A stretch of 64,000 nt of DNA. Origin: Neobacillus drentensis (lineage in GTDB: Bacteria > Bacillota > Bacilli > Bacillales > Cytobacillaceae). The stretch is from the NCBI RefSeq assembly GCF_021560175.1, contig NZ_CP091110.1, positions 5,997,001 to 6,061,000 of the forward strand, read 5' to 3'. Both the position numbers and the translations under genes were made by a program. Within the stretch, counting starts at the first letter, position 1. Every line of letters starts with the position of its first letter. The notes beneath the pieces are model-generated. The model ran no database searches. It was given only the letters and a program-made list of their open reading frames with translations, and was not told the origin of the DNA. Shown piece after piece: positions 7,712-15,379 of this stretch.

Positions 7712-8644
7712 TTATTTAAAAAAGGATCCTTTCTTTTTCCCTTTTAACAGGTCGCCGGTCCAGCCTTTATTTTTAATAAAATAATACAAAAGGGCTGTTG
7801 AGACGACGATCATGACAATCGAGAAAATATAACCGTACCGCCAGTTGAGTTCCGGCATATACTTAAAATTCATGCCCCATAATGCCCCTAGAGCCATAAT
7901 CGGGGTGAAAATAGTCGTTAACACCGTTAAGGTTTTCATAATTTCATTTCCGCGATGGGAGGAAATGACCTCTTCTAAATTAATCAGCGAGTCAAGCTCA
8001 TGTTCATACTCATCGAGCAAGACTTTGGCCCGCTCAATCCGTTTGCCCGTACACGAGAAAAATTCCCCATCCTTACTATCAGGGAAATTGATTTCATCGA
8101 TGGCCATTTTTACTTCATTGATCGGGATTAATAGGTTTTTGCAGACTAACAGTTCATGCCGGCGTGTATAGACAAGTTCAAGAATTCCTATTTCATTTCG
8201 CTTTCTCACATTCCAGATGAGTGTTTTAAGGGTCTCCTCAAACTGATCAATCTCCACTAGCATCCCATTCATCAGTTCTCCGAGAAAAAGTAAAAAGCCT
8301 TCAACGGCATTATTCGTCCGCGCTAATTGGCGGTTAAGGTTGTCTCGATCTAACGAGGTGATTTCAAGGTCTACGGTAATTAATTGATCCGTTGTTAAAA
8401 AGAAATGAAAGATTTTATAATGGTTTTCATCGGTATAACTCTGTTGAAAAATAAGGGAACCGTTGATGACTTTTTCACCATTCGCTAAGCTGGTTACACG
8501 CAAACTATTGGCTTTATCTTTTCCAACCTGCTTCAGCCAAACCGTCATAACAGGATCCTCATTATTTGATGGGGGGAGTTGGTTCATCTTCTCGCTGTTC
8601 CACTCTAACCACTTCCATTTGTTCGCACCAATATATTTTTCCAA
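7712..8644 (-). CDS. CorA-like divalent cation transporter
   Basis: A 310-residue member of the CorA (2-TM-GxN) superfamily, which forms pentameric Mg2+/Co2+ channels. A soluble alpha/beta and long-helix region (~1-245) is followed by two C-terminal membrane helices. The GMN pore motif lies in LWGMNFKYMPEL at the end of helix 1, and a basic tail follows helix 2. The TTG start at 8644 is supported by GAGGAGGG 8 bp upstream. A SigB-type promoter that shares its -35 palindrome with the divergent gene suggests stress control. Mg2+ versus Zn2+ or other substrate cannot be told. Confidence 0.85.
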   Translation of the reverse strand: MEKYIGANKWKWLEWNSEKMNQLPPSNNEDPVMTVWLKQVGKDKANSLRVTSLANGEKVINGSLIFQQSYTDENHYKIFHFFLTTDQLITVDLEITSLDRDNLNRQLARTNNAVEGFLLFLGELMNGMLVEIDQFEETLKTLIWNVRKRNEIGILELVYTRRHELLVCKNLLIPINEVKMAIDEINFPDSKDGEFFSCTGKRIERAKVLLDEYEHELDSLINLEEVISSHRGNEIMKTLTVLTTIFTPIMALGALWGMNFKYMPELNWRYGYIFSIVMIVVSTALLYYFIKNKGWTGDLLKGKKKGSFFK

Positions 8645-8668
8645 AAGAATCCCTCCTCTTTAGACCTT

Positions 8669-8694
8669 ATCCCCGCTTATCTGTTCCTTTAAAC
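8669..8694 (-). promoter_or_regulatory. SigB-type promoter of the CorA-like gene
   Basis: On the minus strand GTTTAA (8694-8689), 14 bp, GGGGAT (8674-8669). Its -35 is the left half of the palindrome TTAAACGTTTAA shared back-to-back with the plus-strand promoter. Confidence 0.7.
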
Positions 8695-8720
8695 GTTTAA
8701 TCTTTCATCTGTGTGGGTAT
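8695..8720 (+). promoter_or_regulatory. SigB-type promoter of the 8766 gene
   Basis: GTTTAA (8695-8700), 14 bp, GGGTAT (8715-8720): a perfect match to the SigB consensus. Its -35 is the right half of a 12-bp palindrome (8689-8700) shared with the opposing promoter. Confidence 0.85.
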
Positions 8721-8765
8721 TTATTAATTAGAATAGGTTGTTCAAATCTTAAGGAGGTAATTTAG

Positions 8766-9035
8766 ATGAAACGTGTCTTAAGTATGAGCTCACTATTAGC
8801 GGTTGGGGTTGGCGCTTCGGCGGCAGTGTGGCTAAGCAATAAGCCCAATCGGATTAAGGCAGGGACCTTATTAAAAGATTGGAAGCGGAAGGTCCTTCCC
8901 ACGGTCTATCAAAAAAGTGAACAGCTTCCGATTCATAAAGGCGGTCACCCGCTTCCACATGATGTTGAAGATAATAAAATGGTTGATGAAGGCGCAATGT
9001 ACTCGGTTCAGTTTTATAATGAAAAATTACAGTAA
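8766..9035 (+). CDS. Small protein with N-terminal membrane helix, SigB-controlled, unknown function
   Basis: An 89-residue protein with start MKRVLSMSSLL and an AAGGAGG site 7 bp upstream. Residues ~5-24 form a hydrophobic, Ala/Gly-rich membrane segment or signal; the rest is hydrophilic with IHKGGHPLPHDVEDN. No lipobox is seen and no family is recognised. It stands between a perfect SigB promoter and a strong terminator. Confidence 0.8.
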   Translation: MKRVLSMSSLLAVGVGASAAVWLSNKPNRIKAGTLLKDWKRKVLPTVYQKSEQLPIHKGGHPLPHDVEDNKMVDEGAMYSVQFYNEKLQ

Positions 9036-9043
9036 CAATAACG

Positions 9044-9077
9044 AGTTGGGGCTTCGAGCAGCCCCAACTATTTTTTT
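9044..9077 (+). terminator. Terminator of the 8766 gene, abutting the next ribosome binding site
   Basis: Perfect 9-bp stem AGTTGGGGC/GCCCCAACT (9044-9052, 9061-9069) followed by seven T. The T-run runs straight into the GAGGTGAT ribosome binding site of the next gene. Confidence 0.9.
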
Positions 9078-9089
9078 GAGGTGATCACA

Positions 9090-9812
9090 CTGAATTTACT
9101 ATTTTTGTTCATCTATTTGGTGATTATTCTAGCTGTCATTGAGATCTTCGTGATTTTATTCCGGTTAACGGGATTGAAAGTGGAGGTCTCGAGGTTTCAG
9201 GTGATCTCGCTGATGACGGGTACCGGCTTTACCACCGGGGAATCGGAGCTGATCTTAGGGCACCCGATCCGCCGGAAACTGGCCCTCTTTCTTATTTTGT
9301 TCGGTGCGTTCTCCCTCGCCGTGATTGTTTCATCGATTAGCCAATTTCTATCAGAGGGTCTGCGGGCAAAGGAAATCTTTTTCAGTGCAGGCTCTGTTAT
9401 CTTGGTTTTTGGAATATTAAAAATGGCAAGCGTTCGGCGTGTCCTGGCTGCGTTTTTTAATCGAGAAATGAAGCAGAATATTGAACTGGCTGATCTGCCT
9501 GTCCGCGATGTTTTTTTAAAAAATAAAGAGGATCTGCTGCTCCATCTATCTATTTATGAAACTTCCTCACTTGCACACCAAACGTTTCAGGAAGCTATCC
9601 CCCACCATGAAGGGCTGGAGCTGGTTGTTTTGTATATTCAGCGCGGCGATATTATCATACGCACGCATCTCTATCAAACAAAGCTTCACGAAGGAGATCA
9701 TCTGTTGATTTATGGTGTCAAGGAAGTCATTTTGAAGGTGTTTCACGATGATATTTCGATTATGAATGAAAGGCAGAAGGAACATGAACTGCCGGTGAAT
9801 CATATACCCTGA
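9090..9812 (+). CDS. Membrane protein with C-terminal TrkA-C (RCK_C) domain
   Basis: About 240 residues. Two N-terminal membrane helices flank a TGTGFTTGE segment, a third helix lies around 95-115, and residues ~160-230 form an RCK_C-like beta-rich domain (HEGLELVVLYIQRGD, EGDHLLIYG). TrkA-C domains bind ligands and gate ion channels or transporters; a role in ion homeostasis is inferred. Start choice is unusual: CTG at 9090 is correctly spaced from GAGGTGAT, while the in-frame GTG at 9081 overlaps that site and has no ribosome binding site of its own. No dedicated promoter was seen; read-through of the preceding terminator is possible. Confidence 0.75.
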   Translation: MNLLFLFIYLVIILAVIEIFVILFRLTGLKVEVSRFQVISLMTGTGFTTGESELILGHPIRRKLALFLILFGAFSLAVIVSSISQFLSEGLRAKEIFFSAGSVILVFGILKMASVRRVLAAFFNREMKQNIELADLPVRDVFLKNKEDLLLHLSIYETSSLAHQTFQEAIPHHEGLELVVLYIQRGDIIIRTHLYQTKLHEGDHLLIYGVKEVILKVFHDDISIMNERQKEHELPVNHIP

Positions 9813-9816
9813 ATAG

Positions 9817-10065
9817 AAAAGCGCAAGCGCCTGTTTAGCGACGTATGGACTGGAGCCAAATCGACTGAGATAAGGTGAAACTTCAATCAGCGAATGTTTT
9901 TCTCGCTGATTGTTAGTTGAGCCGACCGGGTTTTTACGGGCAGTTGAGAATCTACTGACCGTTAATACGTGGCAAAGGAAACACGAAGAGCGTAAGCGAT
10001 TCGATGTTGACTTATCGTAGGGAGATTGGGCGAAGTACATTAGTCGCTGGGCGCTGGAGCTGGAC
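9817..10065. repeat. Dispersed structured repeat (AAAAGCGCAAGCGCC ... GGCGCTGGAGCTGGAC type)
   Basis: The ends (AGCGCAAGCGCC near 9820-9831, GGGCGCTGGAGC near 10049-10060) are partly complementary and enclose branches such as CAATCAGCGA/TCGCTGATTG. I recall intergenic repeats with this start and end from many Bacillaceae genomes. No protein-coding frame fits. A shorter related start (GAAAAGCGTAAGCGC) is at about 51640. Confidence 0.6.
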
Positions 10066-10101
10066 AATTTTCAAAGCAATTACATACTTTCTTATCTCTT
10101 T

Positions 10102-10128
10102 AAAAAGCCTCTAATCAGAGGCTTTTTT
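10102..10128 (-). terminator. Terminator at the end of the CNNM/CorC gene
   Basis: Stem AAAAAGCCTCT/AGAGGCTTTTTT (10102-10112, 10117-10128), overlapping the last codons of the gene; it can work in both directions. Confidence 0.85.
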
Positions 10129-11418
10129 CACTTCTACGTATTTAATATGGTATCCCTCCGATTCGATCACCTTAAATTCATAGCCCTCCGCCACTACGGC
10201 AGCATCAAGGGCAACCCGTGTCGATCTTTCGGTTAAAAGCCAGCCGCCTAGTGTATCGATGCCCTCCGCACTTAAATCAATATCCAATAACTCGTTCACG
10301 GTGTGAATGGCTACCTTAGCATCAATAATATAGTGGCTTCCCCCCGTAATGGTCCGAATCGCCGGAACCTCGTCGCCATCAAATTCGTCTCTCACCTCAC
10401 CGACAATTTCTTCAATGATATCTTCGACTGTTACCAACCCAGACGTCCCGCCATATTCATCAAGCAAAATTGCCATATGGGTCCGTTCCTTTTGCATCAG
10501 TACCAATAAATTACGAATCGGAATCGTTTCAATCGCCGTAATCACCGGCTGAAGATGGGACTCAAGTTTCCATTCATCATGCGTGCTTTTATTCATAAAA
10601 CGTTGCGTTAGCAGCATTTTTACGTTCAGCATACCAAGTATATGATCCTTATCCCCCTCCACCACAGGATAACGGGTGAATTTCTCCCTGCGAAGCGTCT
10701 CGGCAATCTCTTCGATCGAATCATTAACGGATAGGCAGCACATTTCTGTCCGGGGCACCATGATTTCTTTTGCGACCCGCTCATCAAACTCAAAGATATT
10801 ATTCACATACCGCCATTCATTCCGATTAATCTCCCCGCTCTTATAACTTTCCGACAAAAGAATGCGCAGTTCTTCTTCCGAGTGGGCCATCTCATGCTCA
10901 GAAGCCGGCTTCAGACCAAACATACCGACAAGCAGACGAGATGAATGGTTTAACAGCCAAATAAACGGAAACATAAGTTTGTAAAACCCAATAATGGGTT
11001 TGGCGAACCCGAGGGTAATTTGCTCCGCTTTTTGAATGGCGAGGGTTTTTGGCGCCAATTCTCCAACCACGACATTTATAAACGTAACCACCACAAAGGC
11101 TAGGATAAGCGATAGGAAATGGGTAACTGCTTCATTTAAATGAAAAACAGCTACGAGGGGATGAAACAACTTCTCTACTGTCGGTTCCCCCAGCCAACCA
11201 AGTCCTAATGCCGTCACGGTGATTCCGAGCTGGCAAGCCGATAGATACTCGTCGAGATGGGTAACCACTCTTTTTGCAGCTGCGGCCCGCTTCTCGCCTT
11301 CCGCCATCAATTGGTCAATCCTTGAGGTTCTCACTTTGACAATGGCGAACTCAATCGCCACAAAAAAACCAGTTAAGACAATTAAAAGGATAATCGTGAA
11401 TATGTTCAACCATAGCAT
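10111..11418 (-). CDS. HlyC/CorC (CNNM) family transporter
   Basis: A 435-residue protein starting MLWLNIFTIILL; ATG 11418 follows GGGGGG by about 10 bp. It has an N-terminal CNNM/DUF21 domain with membrane helices (~1-185), a tandem CBS pair (~205-335) containing VPRTEM and MVLLDEYGG-like segments, and a C-terminal CorC_HlyC domain (~350-430). The family takes part in Mg2+ (or other ion) export and homeostasis. The terminator of the upstream channel-like gene lies directly before its ribosome binding site. The paralog function cannot be assigned. Confidence 0.88.
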   Translation of the reverse strand: MLWLNIFTIILLIVLTGFFVAIEFAIVKVRTSRIDQLMAEGEKRAAAAKRVVTHLDEYLSACQLGITVTALGLGWLGEPTVEKLFHPLVAVFHLNEAVTHFLSLILAFVVVTFINVVVGELAPKTLAIQKAEQITLGFAKPIIGFYKLMFPFIWLLNHSSRLLVGMFGLKPASEHEMAHSEEELRILLSESYKSGEINRNEWRYVNNIFEFDERVAKEIMVPRTEMCCLSVNDSIEEIAETLRREKFTRYPVVEGDKDHILGMLNVKMLLTQRFMNKSTHDEWKLESHLQPVITAIETIPIRNLLVLMQKERTHMAILLDEYGGTSGLVTVEDIIEEIVGEVRDEFDGDEVPAIRTITGGSHYIIDAKVAIHTVNELLDIDLSAEGIDTLGGWLLTERSTRVALDAAVVAEGYEFKVIESEGYHIKYVEVKKASD

Positions 11419-11443
11419 TAAATGAACACCCCCCAAAAAATAA

Positions 11444-11473
11444 CAATCCGGAATCCCGCTGGATTCCGGATTG
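11444..11473 (-). terminator. Terminator of the TM-helix channel-like gene
   Basis: Perfect 13-bp stem CAATCCGGAATCC/GGATTCCGGATTG; on the minus strand it is followed by TTATTTTTT and then at once by the GGGGGG ribosome binding site of the CNNM gene. Confidence 0.9.
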
Positions 11474-11483
11474 CCATGGTCTA

Positions 11484-12989
11484 TTACTGTTTATTCTTGT
11501 CGAGCTTATCATCTAGTTTTTCTAAATATTTAGCGGCAAATGTTTTTCCGCCTAGACCAAAGGCCAGACCAAACGCCAGCGCCAACCCGCCTAGGATAAG
11601 AATAAAGGCGGCATTTACAATCGAGTGTGCCACACCAAGCTGGTCTAATGCCATAAACACCGTAATCGCAAAAATGGTATATTTGGCGATTGCTGCCAGG
11701 GTGCGTGAGGAATTATTTTTAATAACATTTTGTAAAATACGTTCAACTAAATGACCAACATATAGACCAACGCCTAAAATGACAATCGCAGCAAATAGCA
11801 TTGGCAGATACGCAATTACTCCTGTTGCCAGCGTGACTAAGAAGTTTAAGTGAACAATTTGCAGTGCTTCGACAGCAAATAGTAAGACGACGACAATTTT
11901 AACAAGAAGTCCGACTATTTGTGATAAAGAAAACTTCGATTTTTCCGGCGTTGATGTACCAATGCCAATCTGATTGAAGATGCTATCAAATCGTAAGCGC
12001 CAGAGCATTTGAACGACCATTTTTTCAATCCACTTTCCAAGCCAGATCCCGACTAGCATTAGAATAATTGCCACAATCACATTTGGAATTAACGTCAAGA
12101 TGCGGTTTAACATCGCGATTGCAGGTTCAGAGATCCCTTTCAAATCTAGCTTTTCCAAAGCCGTAATGATAGTTGGGATTAAGATGAAGATAAACACGAT
12201 ATTCCCAATGATCGTTGATAGATTCGTATCTCCCTGATTTTTCATGATGCCGAAACGCTGACCGATCGAATCAGCTCCTAGGCTTTTTAAAAAGTTCGTT
12301 AAAATATCACGGACAAGTTTCGCAATCAGCCAGCCGATTAAGACAATCAAGGCGGCCGCAAATAATTTAGGAATAAACGAAACCATCGATGTTAGTGCAT
12401 GGGTAAATGGACCAGAGATTCCATCGATATGCAACGCGCCCAATACCGCAGGTAAAAATAACAATAGAACAAAATAGAAAACTCCCTGAGCAATTCGATC
12501 GACACTCGATTGGGCTGCAACTTGATTTTCAGCCATTTTCCATTTAACCAATCGTGAATCTAATTGCAGCATTGCTGCGCCTTTTTTGAAAAGCATACGC
12601 AGCAGAAAAGCAACTACCCAAGCAAATAATAGAATAAGAGCCGCTTTTATTAAATGTGGAATTGCCCCTGTGATTGTTGACACCATGCTAACGAGTGGCT
12701 GGGCAATCAAGCTTAAGTTCAACATGTTAAAAAAGATAATCCAGACGACTACTAATAATGCATAGTAAACTATTTTTCCAATAATCGTTTCAGATGAATA
12801 CCTTCTACTATTCCCAAAACTTGAAAACAACTTATCATCAAAATTTGTTTTCTTTAATAGTGACGTTACTGCTTTTCCGATTGCTTTTGCGATCAGCCAG
12901 CCAATTAATAGAATCACCAGTGCAAATAGCAGGTGTGGAATTTGATCAGTATATATGTACCAGCCAGCTATCATATCTTTTACGTTCAT
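11484..12989 (-). CDS. Multi-pass membrane protein with conserved TM-helix repeats, mechanosensitive-channel-like
   Basis: A 501-residue protein starting MNVKDMIAGWYIY; ATG 12989 lies 8 bp after AAGGGAG. It has many hydrophobic helices with repeated units of the form LLIGWLIAKAIGKAVTSLL, LIVLIGWLIAKLVRDI and LMLVGIWLGKWIEKMV, typical of the conserved TM helix family related to small-conductance mechanosensitive channels. A role in osmotic or mechanical stress is inferred. It has its own SigB-type promoter, divergent from that of the lipoprotein gene, and ends at a strong terminator. Confidence 0.8.
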   Translation of the reverse strand: MNVKDMIAGWYIYTDQIPHLLFALVILLIGWLIAKAIGKAVTSLLKKTNFDDKLFSSFGNSRRYSSETIIGKIVYYALLVVVWIIFFNMLNLSLIAQPLVSMVSTITGAIPHLIKAALILLFAWVVAFLLRMLFKKGAAMLQLDSRLVKWKMAENQVAAQSSVDRIAQGVFYFVLLLFLPAVLGALHIDGISGPFTHALTSMVSFIPKLFAAALIVLIGWLIAKLVRDILTNFLKSLGADSIGQRFGIMKNQGDTNLSTIIGNIVFIFILIPTIITALEKLDLKGISEPAIAMLNRILTLIPNVIVAIILMLVGIWLGKWIEKMVVQMLWRLRFDSIFNQIGIGTSTPEKSKFSLSQIVGLLVKIVVVLLFAVEALQIVHLNFLVTLATGVIAYLPMLFAAIVILGVGLYVGHLVERILQNVIKNNSSRTLAAIAKYTIFAITVFMALDQLGVAHSIVNAAFILILGGLALAFGLAFGLGGKTFAAKYLEKLDDKLDKNKQ

Positions 12990-13034
12990 CAACATCGCTC
13001 CCTTTTTAGTTCTCATGCTCGTTTGCTAGGTGAT

Positions 13035-13059
13035 ATACCCGGTCTAATTCGTTTCAAAC
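13035..13059 (-). promoter_or_regulatory. SigB-type promoter of the channel-like gene
   Basis: On the minus strand GTTTGA (13059-13054), 13 bp, GGGTAT (13040-13035), about 45 bp upstream of the start. Confidence 0.7.
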
Positions 13060-13073
13060 ATCTAAAAAAATAG

Positions 13074-13099
13074 GTTTCACAGGCAGTATCGCTGGGAAT
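13074..13099 (+). promoter_or_regulatory. SigB-type promoter of the repeat lipoprotein gene
   Basis: GTTTCA (13074-13079), 14 bp, GGGAAT (13094-13099), 37 bp upstream of the start codon. Confidence 0.7.
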
Positions 13100-13136
13100 A
13101 TACGTTAGCAATTGAATAACAAAAGGAGGAGAAACG

Positions 13137-13436
13137 ATGAGCAAAAAAGCATGGTTAGCTGGCGGAATGGCAGCGTTACTAACTTTTGGCGGTTTAGCCG
13201 GGTGTGGTGATGGAGTTGACTCGGATAATGGTATTAGTGATGGCCAGCAAAAAGATGCGGTCGATCACAATACAAAGAACACATCTAACGACTCCCTTCA
13301 GAAGGCAAAAAAGAATCTCGAGGATATCCAAAAGGATGTTGAAACCAAATTAAAAGAAAAAGGTATCGGTGATGGCGTCGATCAAGACAATGGCATTAAC
13401 GATGGTCAAAAGAAAGATAAACTAGATAGTCTCTAG
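13137..13436 (+). CDS. Small lipoprotein with a duplicated GDGVDxDNGIxDGQxKD motif
   Basis: A 99-residue protein behind AAAGGAGGAG. The signal peptide ends in lipobox LAGC with C23 as the lipidation site, so it should be anchored to the outer face of the membrane. The mature part starts with an Asp/Gly motif GDGVDSDNGISDGQQKD that recurs near the C-terminus (GDGVDQDNGINDGQKKD), flanking a Lys/Glu-rich middle. The acidic D-x-D-N-G pattern resembles Ca2+-binding loops, but this is inference. I do not recognise the family. SigB promoters lie before it and before the next gene. Confidence 0.85.
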   Translation: MSKKAWLAGGMAALLTFGGLAGCGDGVDSDNGISDGQQKDAVDHNTKNTSNDSLQKAKKNLEDIQKDVETKLKEKGIGDGVDQDNGINDGQKKDKLDSL

Positions 13437-13439
13437 AAC

Positions 13440-13465
13440 GTTTGAGTGAAATTCCCATAGGGTAC
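13440..13465 (+). promoter_or_regulatory. SigB-type promoter of csbD
   Basis: GTTTGA (13440-13445), 14 bp, GGGTAC (13460-13465), beginning only 3 bp after the lipoprotein stop codon. csbD is a known SigB gene in B. subtilis. Confidence 0.75.
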
Positions 13466-13505
13466 TCATATTTATAGAACAAACATAATAAAGGAGGAAA
13501 TTCAG

Positions 13506-13679
13506 ATGAATAAAGATAAAGTTGAGGGCGGATTTGATCAGGTAAAAGGAGAAGCAAAAGAACAATGGGGAAAAGCAACGGAGGACCGTTCTACTGAAAC
13601 GGATGGTAAATTCGATAAAGTGAAAGGGAAAGTAAAGGAAGGCATCGGTGAAATAAAAGAAAAATGGTCAGAGGATTGA
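13506..13679 (+). CDS. csbD: CsbD-family stress protein
   Basis: A 57-residue hydrophilic protein beginning MNKDKVEGGFDQVKGEAKE, with a second FDKVKGKVKEGIGEIKE half; these two repeated K-G-x-x-K units define the CsbD family. An AAAGGAGG site precedes the ATG. The family is strongly stress-induced in Bacillus and other bacteria, but its biochemical role is unknown. A SigB promoter precedes it and a terminator follows. Confidence 0.92.
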   Translation: MNKDKVEGGFDQVKGEAKEQWGKATEDRSTETDGKFDKVKGKVKEGIGEIKEKWSED

Positions 13680-13705
13680 TGAGGACGGTTTAGCTATAGA
13701 ATGCA

Positions 13706-13736
13706 AAAAGAAGAGGCTCCCCGGCCTCTTCTTTTT
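13706..13736 (+). terminator. Terminator of csbD
   Basis: Stem AAAAGAAGAGGC/GCCTCTTCTTTT with a TTTTT tail. Confidence 0.85.
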
Positions 13737-13768
13737 CTATGTTTACCCCTTTTATTTGACCACGTTCT

Positions 13769-13802
13769 CCAGTTGGCCGCCTTCCCCAAAGCGGTCAACT
13801 GG
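13769..13802. other. Hairpin downstream of the nuo operon
   Basis: Arms CCAGTTGGCCGC and GCGGTCAACTGG (one mismatch) with a 10-nt loop, about 85 bp beyond the nuoN stop. There is no U-tract, so it is at best a weak candidate for the operon end. A second short palindrome TTATTTCCC/GGGAAATAA lies at about 13812-13830. Confidence 0.4.
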
Positions 13803-13885
13803 ATGCATTTCTTATTTCCCAGGGAAATAATCCCCTCGGACAAGACTTGGTTTAAAACCCTAGCCTTCATTCTTTTTTTAAAAAA

Positions 13886-15373
13886 TTACTGCAAGTTATT
13901 TAAAAAGTCGAGTGCGATGTTTGGCGCGACTCCAAATAATACTGATCCGACAATCGCAACAACTAATACAACGACAATGCCGAATGGAATGTTCAATTTA
14001 CGCTCGTCCCTAGCCGGGCGGAAGAACATTTGCGTCATGATGCCGAAGTAGTAGAAATACGAGATGACGGTCGTTGCAATCATGATGGAAGCCAGCACAT
14101 AATGCGGTGTGCCGTAGAAAGTCCCGATAAAGATATTTAATTTGCCGATGAATCCGGCTGTACCTGGAAAACCTGCCAAGGAAACAAGCAAAATGCCCAT
14201 GATGACAGCAAGAACCGGTGAACGACGGTAAAGACCCGCAAAATCAGCAATTTTGCTTGATCCGGACTGTTCCGTAATCAGTTGAATTACTGCGAATGCA
14301 CCGAGGTTCATTAACATATAAGCTAGCAGGTAGAACCAAATCGAAAACAGCATGTTCGAGCTCAAACTAGTTAACGCCACTAAGATATACCCGGCATGGG
14401 CAATACTGGAGTAGGCGAACAACCGCTTAATATCGGTCTGCCTTAACGCCACCACGTTTCCAACAATCATGGTAACCGCTGCGATCACGGCAAGGTAATC
14501 CTGCATCTTAAACAGGATGCCTTCGCCGTTTGCCCCTGTTGGTGCCGCATTGTAGAAGACAGCAATCAGAAGGCGAATCACAATGACAAATCCTGCTGAT
14601 TTTGATACGACACTCAGAAAGGCCGTAACCGGTGTCGGTGCTCCTTGATAAACGTCCGGTGCCCACATATGGAACGGAGCGGCTGCTAATTTAAATGACA
14701 AACCTACAAAAATGATTAAGAATGACAGACCGAGCAGGTACGCATGCTGCGCATCTGTCACGGCGGACAGTGTCTGGGCAATGTCGAACAGGTTCGTTGA
14801 GCCTGTTAATCCATACACATAGCTCATTCCAAACAAGGTGATCGCGGTTGAAATTCCGCCATTGATGACGTATTTCATCGCCGACTCATTTGATTGTAGA
14901 TTATGCTTGCGGATGCCCGCTAAGATATAGGAAGAAACAGTTAACAATTCCAGCCCAATGAATAACGTGATTAAATCACCGCTTGATGTCATGATCATTG
15001 CACCGAGCAAAGCGGTTAAGAATAAGTAATAAAACTCGCCGCGGTAGGTTTCCATCCCTTCCTTTGCCTCGTAGCTGACGGCAAGGAACATCACGAGCCC
15101 CGAACCGACAAGCAGGATCAACTTAAAGGCTTTGCCAAAGGAATCCAACGTGAAGCTGTCATCCAAAATCGATGTTGCTCCCGTATTGAGCAGCGATACA
15201 ACCGATACAATGGCGGCGGCAATGCCAAGGATTCCAATCCAGCCAAGAAAGCGGCGGTCTTGTTTTTTCGGTAGAAATAAATCAATTAATGTCAATGCTG
15301 CTGCCACACCGAGGATGATGAACTCTGGTGTCATGACACTCCAGCTAAATGATTTCAATGCCGTTAAATCCAT
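13886..15373 (-). CDS. nuoN: NADH-quinone oxidoreductase-like subunit N
   Basis: A 495-residue antiporter-type membrane subunit of complex I, homologous to Mrp-type cation/proton antiporters. It has about 14 hydrophobic helices and the conserved proton-channel segments (GLELLTVSSYILAG, APFHMWAPDVYQGAPTP, KRLFAYSSIAHAGY). It is the last gene of the operon, 6 bp after nuoM. It acts in the membrane arm in proton translocation. Confidence 0.95.
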   Translation of the reverse strand: MDLTALKSFSWSVMTPEFIILGVAAALTLIDLFLPKKQDRRFLGWIGILGIAAAIVSVVSLLNTGATSILDDSFTLDSFGKAFKLILLVGSGLVMFLAVSYEAKEGMETYRGEFYYLFLTALLGAMIMTSSGDLITLFIGLELLTVSSYILAGIRKHNLQSNESAMKYVINGGISTAITLFGMSYVYGLTGSTNLFDIAQTLSAVTDAQHAYLLGLSFLIIFVGLSFKLAAAPFHMWAPDVYQGAPTPVTAFLSVVSKSAGFVIVIRLLIAVFYNAAPTGANGEGILFKMQDYLAVIAAVTMIVGNVVALRQTDIKRLFAYSSIAHAGYILVALTSLSSNMLFSIWFYLLAYMLMNLGAFAVIQLITEQSGSSKIADFAGLYRRSPVLAVIMGILLVSLAGFPGTAGFIGKLNIFIGTFYGTPHYVLASIMIATTVISYFYYFGIMTQMFFRPARDERKLNIPFGIVVVLVVAIVGSVLFGVAPNIALDFLNNLQ

Positions 15374-15379
15374 TCTTCA

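Noticed and set aside
9567..10067. 166-codon minus-strand frame overlapping the TrkA-C gene and the dispersed repeat
   Set aside because: Half is antisense to the TrkA-C domain and half lies in the structured repeat; no supporting signal.
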